Assembly: GCA_027486845.1 (NCBI GenBank)
Contig: JAIXOL010000039.1
Span: 25,530 to 89,529 of the forward strand
Reading direction: 5' to 3'
Origin: Cytophagaceae bacterium
GTDB taxonomy: Bacteria > Bacteroidota > Bacteroidia > Cytophagales > Spirosomataceae
Length of the DNA stretch: 64,000 nt
Position numbers and translations under genes: made by a program. The notes beneath the pieces are model-generated. The model did not search any database, was not told the DNA's origin, and saw only the letters and a list, made by a program, of their open reading frames with translations. This document shows, one piece after another, positions 1-8,232 of the stretch (position 1 is the stretch's first letter; every line of letters starts with the position of its first letter).

Positions 1-1276
1 AAAATCCCTCGACTAAAACTTTATAGGTTTTTCCAACACAAAGTTGGTTCCTTTCGAGTGAATGTTCACGTTGGCGAGCGATTATTTCTGCTAATCGACG
101 ACTTTTTACATCTTCTGGAACATCGTCTGTCAATTTCTTAGCGGCTGGTGTATTTGGCCTTTCGGAATACGAAAACATATATCCATAATCATATTTTACG
201 TAATCAAGTAGAGAAAGTGTTTCTTGGTGGTCTTCTTCTGTTTCTGTGCAGAAGCCCGCAATCATATCTTGTGAAATGCCACACTCTTGACCCAAAACTT
301 CACGGATTCGGTTGATTCTGCCAATGTACCATTCACGGTCATAAGTTCGATTCATTAACTCCAAAATACGACTGCTGCCACTTTGGGCAGGTAAATGAAT
401 GTAATTACAAACATTATCGTATTTTTTAATGGTATAAAGTACATCATCAGTAATGTCTTTTGGGTGGGAAGTCGAGAAACGCACTCGTAAATCTGGACTT
501 ACTTGTGCGACCATTTCAAGCAAATTGGCGAAGCTTACAATTGAGTTATCAACCGATTTCCATTTATAGCTATCTACATTTTGTCCCAAAAGCGTAACTT
601 CCTTATAGCCTTGATTAAATAAATCGGTTGCTTCTTTTACAATTGAATGTGCATCACGGCTACGTTCACGCCCACGAGTGTAAGGCACAACGCAGAAACT
701 ACACATATTGTCACAGCCACGCATGATACTAATCATGGCTGTTACACCATTAGAATTTAGGCGAATTGGCGTTATATCGGCGTAGGTTTCTTCTCTTGAA
801 AGGAAAACATTTACTGCTTTATGACCATCTTCAACTTCGCTAATCAGATTTGGCAAATCACGGTAGGAGTCAGGCCCAACGACCATATCAACTATTTTTT
901 CTTCTTCTAATAATTTAGTTTTTAAACGCTCGGCCATACAGCCTAAAATGCCTATTTTAACATTTTTACGCTTGTTTTTGAATGGTACAAGGTGCTGAAG
1001 ACGATTTCTGACTTTTTGCTCGGCGTTTTCACGAATCGCACAAGTATTGAGTAAAATAAGTTCGGCTTCTTCGATTTTTGAAGTTGTTGCAAAGTCATTT
1101 TCTCGTAGAATTGAAGCCACAATCTCGCTATCGGCAAAGTTCATTTGGCAACCGTAGCTTTCAATATATAGTTTGCGAGTAGCGGAACTCTTTTCGTCTT
1201 CACTGATGCGAGGTAAATCTAAAGCCTCTTTGTCTTCTTCGTTGAGAATATTTAACGAATTGGTAACTAATGCCAT
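1..1276 (-). CDS. miaB: MiaB tRNA methylthiotransferase (3' end outside window)
   Basis: This gene encodes the radical-SAM enzyme that converts N6-isopentenyladenosine-37 of tRNA to its 2-methylthio form. I translated it by hand from the ATG at 1274-1276. The N-terminal MTTase domain shows the three cluster cysteines at C43 (YGCQMN), C79 (NTCAIRENA) and C113 (GCMAERL). The radical-SAM motif C188-xxx-C192-xx-C195 sits in [18 protein letters not shown], followed by LLGQNVDSY and the HLPAQSGS segment. All are classic MiaB landmarks. About 425 residues are visible and the TRAM end lies beyond base 1. The reading frame is intact. A promoter-like element and a perfect palindrome lie just upstream (about 1328-1359). 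The gene is transcribed away from the surface-protein gene and stands alone here. Confidence 0.95.
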   Translation of the reverse strand, partial: MALVTNSLNILNEEDKEALDLPRISEDEKSSATRKLYIESYGCQMNFADSEIVASILRENDFATTSKIEEAELILLNTCAIRENAEQKVRNRLQHLVPFKNKRKNVKIGILGCMAERLKTKLLEEEKIVDMVVGPDSYRDLPNLISEVEDGHKAVNVFLSREETYADITPIRLNSNGVTAMISIMRGCDNMCSFCVVPYTRGRERSRDAHSIVKEATDLFNQGYKEVTLLGQNVDSYKWKSVDNSIVSFANLLEMVAQVSPDLRVRFSTSHPKDITDDVLYTIKKYDNVCNYIHLPAQSGSSRILELMNRTYDREWYIGRINRIREVLGQECGISQDMIAGFCTETEEDHQETLSLLDYVKYDYGYMFSYSERPNTPAAKKLTDDVPEDVKSRRLAEIIARQREHSLERNQLCVGKTYKVLVEGF

Positions 1277-1327
1277 ATAATTTGTTAAAAAATCAATTGT
1301 AAGTACTCAATTTTGAAAATTGATATA

Positions 1328-1359
1328 CAAAATTACAATAATACTGACAGATTGTCAGT
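1328..1359 (-). promoter_or_regulatory. miaB promoter with palindromic operator candidate
   Basis: On the minus strand a TAATTTTG element (1328-1335) fits the Bacteroidota -7 consensus TAnnTTTG. Immediately upstream, where the -33 region should lie, is the perfect inverted repeat ACTGACA-gat-TGTCAGT (1343-1359). A 7+3+7 palindrome at this place is the typical layout for a dimeric repressor site. The bound protein is unknown. Confidence 0.45.
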
Positions 1360-1456
1360 TTAAAGCTAGTTAAATTTTTGATGAAAAGTTTTTGAGTTGA
1401 CTTAAATGGCTGATGGAAGGATTTTTATGTGGGTTTTTGAAGTATTAATAATTGAA

Positions 1457-1501
1457 AAAGAGCCATTCTATAGAGTATTAAAACCTTTAGAATGGCTCTT
1501 T
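1457..1501 (-). terminator. Rho-independent terminator of the LamG protein gene
   Basis: A perfect 14-bp stem (1457-1470 with 1488-1501, AAAGAGCCATTCTA arm) has a 17-nt loop. On the minus strand the second arm runs into TTTTTC, giving a U-tract. It lies 23 bp past the stop of the minus-strand surface-protein gene. Confidence 0.85.
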
Positions 1502-1523
1502 AAATGAGCAAAATAATTATATT

Positions 1524-4500
1524 CTAAAACGAGCAGCCCCCAATTTGTGCTTTAAATACACTTAGATTATCTGCCTTAAAACCTGGTTTAAGAATGATAG
1601 ATTTACCTGCTTCGTAAGTAATATTTGTATTTGAAAGAATGGTGTTTTTGGCAACTACTTGATGAGAAACATTGGCATTTAAGCCATCAGATGTACTTTT
1701 AAGAATTGTTGGCACACAAGGTGAGAAACTACAAGTTGATGGTGCGAGTAGTTCATCTTGATAAAGTTTTTTTACCTCTGCATCATACAATACTCCTTTA
1801 AAAATCTTAATGTCATCTAATTTTCCATCGAAATAACTAGATGTGCCATCTCTAAATCCTATGGAGTTTAAGCCAGAGTAGGCTACATTGGCTATATTTC
1901 CTAATTTGCCTCCTTCAAGGTTGCCATTAATGTATATTTTTACATTTCCTCCTTCAATTACGGCGGCTAAATGATACCATAGATTGGTGGTATTAGCTTT
2001 ATTATTCAAAAACGGACTGTTTGTATTATTACCTGCATCAAAGAAAACCCATGAGTTTGGAGTGCCATAGACTTGCTGTAAGACTCGATTGGTACCGAAA
2101 CTTAAAACTGGTCTTTGCAGAAAAGAACTACTGGGTAGATTATTTGAGTTAATCCAAGCTGAAATAGTAAACTGTCTATTCTGAAAATCGGTGGTTGAAG
2201 GTAATAAAATATTATCGTTTCCGTCAAACGAATAAGCTGCGTTTGGGTTTCCAAATCTATCGGCTGTTAATGTTGCACCATTAACTGTACCATGATAATT
2301 ATTTTTAGTATCATTGGCGTTATTATTGAACGGATAGCATGCAATTAGTTCAACTTGTCGAGTTGGTATCGTGTATTGACAATAATTTGAATAATATAGC
2401 TCTTCAATTTCAGAATCATTCAAATTCCCTTTAAGAATTTTTACATCGTCAATCCAGCCTTTAAAATATGCAAACGGAGATGCCGCAATGAAACTTGCTC
2501 CAATTGAACCATTGATTGTTGAGCCATAAAAAGTAGGAAAGCCTCCTGAGTAAACCCTAATAACTTGTTTGCCATCAAGATATAATTTTAAACTATCAGC
2601 AGAACGTACTACAGAAACGTGATACCACTTAGTTGTATCTACTGCAAAGCTTATCGCACTTACTGTTGTTCCATTACTTCCTGTTGAGGTAAATAACCAA
2701 GCAGCCTGGTCATAGGTATCAGATGAATTTGTAATACTTAATTTTTGTTCAAAGCCAGTCCCCATTAGTCCTACGATAGTTGCTTGTTCGCCATAATCGG
2801 GTAAAAATCTTGGTTTTACCCAGGCTGTCATAGTATATTTTGGGTTTCCCAAAGCATTTGTTTGAAGTAAAATATTATCATTTCCATCAAAATAATACGC
2901 CGAATTATCTTTACCATTTCTATCTTTAGCCAAAGTGATGCCTCCTTGCGATAAATAATTGCCACCCACTTCATCTAAGCTATTACCATTGAATGGAAAA
3001 CATGAGAGTAATTGTTTTGAACCTTGTATTGTGATGGTTGCACTACCAGATACAGTTCCACTGCCGCAAGTATTTGAGATAGAGCTAATTGTGTATGTGG
3101 TTGTTCCGTAAGGAGCTACGTTTATACTTATTGGCGAGGCAATAGCGATTCCAGTTAACCCACTTGATAGTGTATAAGTTATCGGATATGACCCCGTAAA
3201 TGCCAATGAAATATTTGTAGAATTTCCATCATGAATATTGGTTGTACCTGATATTGTTGCTGTCGATGGCTCCTGAATATTAATCGTTAGCTCGTTGTAG
3301 CTAATCAGATTTGGACTACTTGCTTTTACTCTAATTTTGTAATTATTGCCAACGGCCATATTAATAGGAATCGTACAATTTAAGGATGTGCTATTACTCG
3401 TTCCGATTGTAGTCGGGCTACCAAAATTACCATTGATGTCCGATAGTTCGGCCGTATAAACATTATCACTATTGGCAATATAATTACCTACTAAAAAATT
3501 TAATGAGAATGTGGCACCTCTACAGATATTAGTTGTTGATAAGGCTTGTAAAACTAAAAGAGGAGAACTTTCAATATTTGCAGGACAACCAACTTTAGCA
3601 TAAAATAAGGCTGAAACTTCGGCATTATTTAATTCATCTTTATAAAGCATAACATCATCAATCTCGCCGTGGAAATATTGAGTCCCACTTATTCGACGAC
3701 CTATTTGCCCCAATATTGGGGTATTATAAGTAGGTGTTCCTGAAGCAGCAATTGTACTCACTAAACTGCCATCGATGTAGTATTTTATGGTGTTATTCTT
3801 TAATGTTCCAACAATATGTTTCCATGGTGCACTCGAACCAGTTTGGAAACTTACTGGATAGTTTACATTAGAAGCCGTTACACCGCTCGCTGCAATTTGG
3901 AAAGTAGATGTTGCTGCCGAACTATTATAAGCAAATAACATAGATTGGTCACCACTTAAATTTCCCATTGATATTACCGAACGAGAAGGATTGCCACTCA
4001 CAGTTGGCATTGTATAAGGTTTTACCCATGCCGAGAAAGAATAACTTGCATTATTGAGGTCTGTTATTGGAATCGAAATGAATTCACTTGTGCCGTTTAA
4101 TGAGTATGCACTATTAGCAATACCAAAGCGGTCATTAATATAATTTCCTCCTGAGGCTGTACCGTTATTTGTATTTTTACCATCATTTACATTTCCTGAA
4201 AATGAATAACATGAAATTAGCCTTTTATCAACTATTGATATATGTTGAGTGTTGAAACTTGTAATTAGTGGGTTTGTTGAAACAACCCTAATTCTGTAAT
4301 CATTGCTTAAAAGAAGATTGGCAGGAAGTGTCGCTGTAATGGTAGTTGTATTTCCTGTTCCAATGGTAGTATATGAATGGAAATGGCCATCTGCTTCGGA
4401 TAATTGTACTTCATAGCTATTACCAATATTTGGTGTTAATGAGCTTGTCGTTATTTCAACATTGAATGGTGAGCCAAGAGTTACATTATTATTAAGAGCC

Positions 4501-6191
4501 TTGACGTAGATTAGGGGAGAATTAATTATATTGTTGGGACAAGCATCAGTAGTTTGATATAACGCAGCAACCTCTGTATCGCTCAAGCCCTCTTTTACAA
4601 ACATTACATCATCAATTTCTCCATGAAAAAATTGAGAAATATTTAGTCTTGCCCCAATAATACCTATTACAGGAGTAGCATAAGCGGTGCTTCCAATTGT
4701 ATTAAAGCTATGTGAAGGCACACCATCAATATAGTATTTTACAGTATTTCCTTGTAATGAATATACTAAATATTTCCACGGAGCCGTAGAACCTACTTGA
4801 AAATTTACAGGTATAATATAACTGGATAAAGCAGAATGTCCATATCCAATTAGTCCCATATTATTAACCCCATTGGCAGCAAAGAAGCCTGTTGCTTGGT
4901 CTGCACCAACATTTCCAATGTCTGTAATTATAGAAGGATTGCCAGTAGTTTGTGGCAAGGAATATGGTTTAATCCAAGCAGCAAAGGAATAATTTGCGTT
5001 GTTAAGACCACTTGTTGGTATTGAAATATAATTACTATTTCCGTTGAGTAAGTAAGCACTATTGGCCAAACCAAATCGATTTGCAATAAAACTTCCTCCA
5101 TTTGCTGTACCGTTATTTCGTCCCAAAAAGTCATTGGTATTACCTGAAAATGAGTAACACGAAATAAGAGACTTCCCACTTGGAATAGGTACGGTTATAT
5201 TAAAACTACAACTTGTTGAAAGATTTGTGGGGTCAGTAAAAGAAGTATTTATAGTAAATGTACCAAAATGGCTACTATTAGGAGTCCAGTTATAGGTAAT
5301 ATTATTACCATTTGTAGTAAAAGTCATTCCACTCGGAAGGCCTTGATTAGTTATTGTAAGTGCTTGGCCTTCAGGGTCTGTTGCACTTAGGCCTATCGTA
5401 AAAGGTGTACCTATGGTTATAGTATTGGATGAGTTTCCGTTAAGTAAACAAATAGGATACTGCGGCCCTCCATTGGTAATTTTTATCAGAATATCTAATT
5501 CGGTTTTTGTGATGCCATCTTTACCGGTGATAATTATTTTCATAAACCATTCTTGGCCAGCCACAGCTCCAAAAGTATTCCATTGCAGTAAACCAGAAGA
5601 AGATACACTTGCAGTATTACCACCCACCGATGGTATGTATGATACGTCTTGAACAGAACCTGTCGAATAGGTCATAAGTCCATTATTAGGCTCACTCCCT
5701 ATGAGTTGTAATTGATTATTAGTGTTTTGAGGCATTGTAATCAGAAACGGAGCATTGCTAACTGGTGAGCCTAAATTATTATTAGTTAAATTAACAACCG
5801 TAGATACCGTATAGGAACTTCCCGAGGCATTTGATGATGTTGTAATTCTACAACAATCACTAAAATATGCAGTAAATGGGCCATCAGAATTGTAAGTGTA
5901 AGTATAAGTATATTTATAGATTTTTTGAGTACCGTTACTTCCTATTTCGCTGCCTGTCAGAGATGAGCCATTGCCATCACCAGTACTTAAATAGATGCTA
6001 CCAATGAAGCTGGCACTTTCCCAAATAGCATAAGTATTAAATGTAACAGTTCGTGTACTAGGTGTACGAGTCCATTCTATTTTTCCACCACGATAGTGTG
6101 AAGCAAAAGCGGTTGAAGCAAAAAGAGTGAACAATGCAAAAAGTAAAATTTTTGAACCAATTGCATAAATTTGAGAGTAATTGTGTTTCAT
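1524..6191 (-). CDS. Giant secreted protein with four LamG domains and a GCx-type C-terminal domain
   Basis: This is a very large cell-surface or secreted protein, probably a glycan- or protein-binding adhesin. The open frame extends to a TTG at 6248, but the ATG at 6191 gives a standard signal peptide ending AFA-S, so that start is preferred. Numbering from the TTG, the order is: N-terminal beta-rich region (SHYRGGKIEW onward, residues about 50-265); a putative Ig/He_PIG-like segment (about 265-350); LamG/concanavalin-like domains at about 360-565, 676-882, 1080-1294 and 1300-1496, each opening with L-[IL]-[SA]-C-[YF]-x-F; and two beta-sandwich linkers (about 570-670 and 885-985) with an NxYxIRV motif. 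The last 60 residues (AGKSI..PGF..FKAQIGGC) match the '3-coathanger stack'/GCX C-terminal type seen on exported Bacteroidota proteins. The same linker and tail occur in the protein at 33103-37527. The ligand is unknown. Confidence 0.8.
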   Translation of the reverse strand: MKHNYSQIYAIGSKILLFALFTLFASTAFASHYRGGKIEWTRTPSTRTVTFNTYAIWESASFIGSIYLSTGDGNGSSLTGSEIGSNGTQKIYKYTYTYTYNSDGPFTAYFSDCCRITTSSNASGSSYTVSTVVNLTNNNLGSPVSNAPFLITMPQNTNNQLQLIGSEPNNGLMTYSTGSVQDVSYIPSVGGNTASVSSSGLLQWNTFGAVAGQEWFMKIIITGKDGITKTELDILIKITNGGPQYPICLLNGNSSNTITIGTPFTIGLSATDPEGQALTITNQGLPSGMTFTTNGNNITYNWTPNSSHFGTFTINTSFTDPTNLSTSCSFNITVPIPSGKSLISCYSFSGNTNDFLGRNNGTANGGSFIANRFGLANSAYLLNGNSNYISIPTSGLNNANYSFAAWIKPYSLPQTTGNPSIITDIGNVGADQATGFFAANGVNNMGLIGYGHSALSSYIIPVNFQVGSTAPWKYLVYSLQGNTVKYYIDGVPSHSFNTIGSTAYATPVIGIIGARLNISQFFHGEIDDVMFVKEGLSDTEVAALYQTTDACPNNIINSPLIYVKALNNNVTLGSPFNVEITTSSLTPNIGNSYEVQLSEADGHFHSYTTIGTGNTTTITATLPANLLLSNDYRIRVVSTNPLITSFNTQHISIVDKRLISCYSFSGNVNDGKNTNNGTASGGNYINDRFGIANSAYSLNGTSEFISIPITDLNNASYSFSAWVKPYTMPTVSGNPSRSVISMGNLSGDQSMLFAYNSSAATSTFQIAASGVTASNVNYPVSFQTGSSAPWKHIVGTLKNNTIKYYIDGSLVSTIAASGTPTYNTPILGQIGRRISGTQYFHGEIDDVMLYKDELNNAEVSALFYAKVGCPANIESSPLLVLQALSTTNICRGATFSLNFLVGNYIANSDNVYTAELSDINGNFGSPTTIGTSNSTSLNCTIPINMAVGNNYKIRVKASSPNLISYNELTINIQEPSTATISGTTNIHDGNSTNISLAFTGSYPITYTLSSGLTGIAIASPISINVAPYGTTTYTISSISNTCGSGTVSGSATITIQGSKQLLSCFPFNGNSLDEVGGNYLSQGGITLAKDRNGKDNSAYYFDGNDNILLQTNALGNPKYTMTAWVKPRFLPDYGEQATIVGLMGTGFEQKLSITNSSDTYDQAAWLFTSTGSNGTTVSAISFAVDTTKWYHVSVVRSADSLKLYLDGKQVIRVYSGGFPTFYGSTINGSIGASFIAASPFAYFKGWIDDVKILKGNLNDSEIEELYYSNYCQYTIPTRQVELIACYPFNNNANDTKNNYHGTVNGATLTADRFGNPNAAYSFDGNDNILLPSTTDFQNRQFTISAWINSNNLPSSSFLQRPVLSFGTNRVLQQVYGTPNSWVFFDAGNNTNSPFLNNKANTTNLWYHLAAVIEGGNVKIYINGNLEGGKLGNIANVAYSGLNSIGFRDGTSSYFDGKLDDIKIFKGVLYDAEVKKLYQDELLAPSTCSFSPCVPTILKSTSDGLNANVSHQVVAKNTILSNTNITYEAGKSIILKPGFKADNLSVFKAQIGGCSF

Positions 6192-6364
6192 TAATTGAAA
6201 TTTTAGCAGTGTTGTAAGTAATGATACAAGTAAGTTGTTAAGTGACAAATAAAAAAAATCAAATATAAGACTTTTATCTACATAATAATAAAGGAATTTT
6301 AAATAAAAATGTAGAGATATTCTTCGTATTTTGTCTCATCAAATTCAACCCTAATCTAAAACAA

Positions 6365-7681
6365 ATGTCTCTTATAATCACAATTATCGGCCTTCTTATA
6401 CTGATTTTGCTCATATCTTATTTCAAAATTCATACTTTTTTGGCGTTTCTGATAGTTTCACTGGGAACTGGCTTGGCTTTGAATATGAAACCCGAAGCTA
6501 TTCTAAAATCAATTCAACAAGGAACTGGCAGCACGCTTGGGTCTATTGTAGCGATTATTGCACTTGGAGCAATGCTTGGAAAATTAGTGGCTCAAAGTGG
6601 TGCAGCTCAACGAATTTCAACCAAAATGATGCAACTCATTGGCACTAGTCACGTGCGTTGGGCGTTTATGATTACGGGTTTTATAGTTGGTTTACCTTTG
6701 TTCTATTCGGTTGGATTTATGTTGCTTGCTCCCTTAGTCATTACGGTTGCTTATCGTTTCAAATTACCTGCGGTTTATATTGGTTTACCGATGTTGGCTT
6801 CACTTTCTGTTACTCAAGGTTATTTACCTCCACATCCAGCACCATTGGCAATTGTGAAGCAATTTAATGCCGATATGGGACTTACACTTTTTTACGGAAT
6901 CATCGTTGCCATTCCCGCAATTTTAGTTTCGGGGGCTTTATTTGGTTCAACCTTGAGAAAATATGCAACATTGCCAAACAAAGCATTTATTGCTCCCGAT
7001 CTCGCTAACGATGAAATGCCTTCAACTTTCAATAGTTTATTTTCGGTTTTATTGCCAATAATTCTCATTAGTATTTCAACGGTGACAGCTTCTTATCTTC
7101 CCGAAAATTCGCTTTTTCATGAATGTCTCAATTTTATTGGTGACCCAGTTGTGAGTATGTTTATTTCGGTTTTGGTTGCAATTTATTTGCTTGGAATTAA
7201 GCAAAACAAATCAATGCCCGAAATTACAAATCTTTTGGGCGATTCGATAAAAGATGTGGCAATGCTTTTTCTGATTTTTGGCGGAGCTGGTGCTTTAAAA
7301 CAAGTTTTGACTGATGGCGGGGTAAGCCAGTCAATTGCAGATATGATGGCAAATTCGTCGCTTCATCCACTGATTTTGGGTTGGGGAATGGCTGCCATTA
7401 TTCGCGTTGCTGTTGGTTCTTCGACTGTTTCGGGTATCACGACTGCCGGTTTTATGCTGCCATTGCTCGCTCCAACGCAAACCGAACCTCATCTAATGGT
7501 TTTGAGCATTGGAGCGGGAAGTATGATGTTTTCGCATGTAAATGATGCTGGTTTCTGGCTTTTTCGAGAATACTTTCAACTTTCCATGTTTGATACACTC
7601 AAAACATGGTCGGTCATGGAAACACTGGTTTCGGTTGCAGGTTTGCTCGGAGTTTTAGCTCTTAAATTTTTGATTCTTTAG
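6365..7681 (+). CDS. GntP-family gluconate/organic-acid:H+ permease
   Basis: A 438-residue inner-membrane permease of the GntP (gluconate:H+ symporter) family. It has about 12-14 hydrophobic segments and family-typical stretches such as GxTLGSIVAIIALGAMLGKL near residues 54-76, GLPLFYSVGFMLLAPLV and the C-terminal VGSSTVSGITTAGF and HVNDAGFWLFREYF. The length and the start are standard. It is a single-gene unit, convergent with the small secreted protein whose stop lies 4 bp away. The substrate is probably gluconate or a related sugar acid, but members of this family also take fructuronate, glycerate and similar acids, so the exact ligand cannot be read from sequence. A gluconate kinase is not seen in the window. 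Confidence 0.9.
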   Translation: MSLIITIIGLLILILLISYFKIHTFLAFLIVSLGTGLALNMKPEAILKSIQQGTGSTLGSIVAIIALGAMLGKLVAQSGAAQRISTKMMQLIGTSHVRWAFMITGFIVGLPLFYSVGFMLLAPLVITVAYRFKLPAVYIGLPMLASLSVTQGYLPPHPAPLAIVKQFNADMGLTLFYGIIVAIPAILVSGALFGSTLRKYATLPNKAFIAPDLANDEMPSTFNSLFSVLLPIILISISTVTASYLPENSLFHECLNFIGDPVVSMFISVLVAIYLLGIKQNKSMPEITNLLGDSIKDVAMLFLIFGGAGALKQVLTDGGVSQSIADMMANSSLHPLILGWGMAAIIRVAVGSSTVSGITTAGFMLPLLAPTQTEPHLMVLSIGAGSMMFSHVNDAGFWLFREYFQLSMFDTLKTWSVMETLVSVAGLLGVLALKFLIL

Positions 7682-7685
7682 CAGT

Positions 7686-8201
7686 TTATTTCAAAGTGAA
7701 ACTATTCAAAAATGGCTCAATAAAAGGTTGATAAGCAGCATATTTTGAGGTTTCAGTCGAAAATGTGACAATATAAACCTTACTCGATTTTACATAATAA
7801 TACTGTCGCCATGTTTGCTTATGGGTGTCTTTTTCTCCTGAATAAGTAACTCTAAAAACATTCGATTTTAGTTTCTTTTTCTCAACAACTTTGAAGTTTT
7901 TGACAACCTTAGGCAAATAATCTATCGAAAATTTAGCATATTGTTCTGCTGTGTAGCTTGCTGAAGGAAGTGGATTGAAAGTAAGATTGATACTTTCTGT
8001 ATAGCCATCAGGCCAAGAAAGTGTATCGGCAGGTGATAGAATCGAGCATTCATTTACCGCACATCCCGCTTTTAATCGCCAGGAACTTGGATAATCGATT
8101 TTATAATGTTTAAAGTCCAAAACTTTTATACTGTCGGCTATGGATGAAGCATTGGCCATAAAGCCAATTAGAATAAAGATTGAAAATAAAATGTTTTTCA
8201 T
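7686..8201 (-). CDS. Small secreted protein of unknown function (PsbP/DUF1795-like shape)
   Basis: The ATG at 8201 gives 171 residues with a clear signal peptide (MKNILFSIFILIGFMANAS). An upstream ATG at 8279 would add a second hydrophobic stretch and overlap the tamL coding region, so it is less likely. The mature part starts with the pattern 'YKIDYPSSWRL', which is the beginning typical of PsbP/DUF1795-like domains, and ends with 'IEPFLNSFTLK'. It contains a cysteine pair (AGCAVNECS) that may form a disulfide. It follows tamL by 31 bp and is probably co-transcribed with it, which hints at an envelope role. No function is claimed. Confidence 0.7.
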   Translation of the reverse strand: MKNILFSIFILIGFMANASSIADSIKVLDFKHYKIDYPSSWRLKAGCAVNECSILSPADTLSWPDGYTESINLTFNPLPSASYTAEQYAKFSIDYLPKVVKNFKVVEKKKLKSNVFRVTYSGEKDTHKQTWRQYYYVKSSKVYIVTFSTETSKYAAYQPFIEPFLNSFTLK

Positions 8202-8232
8202 TATTGTAAAGATTTTTAGGTTTTTATAAATC

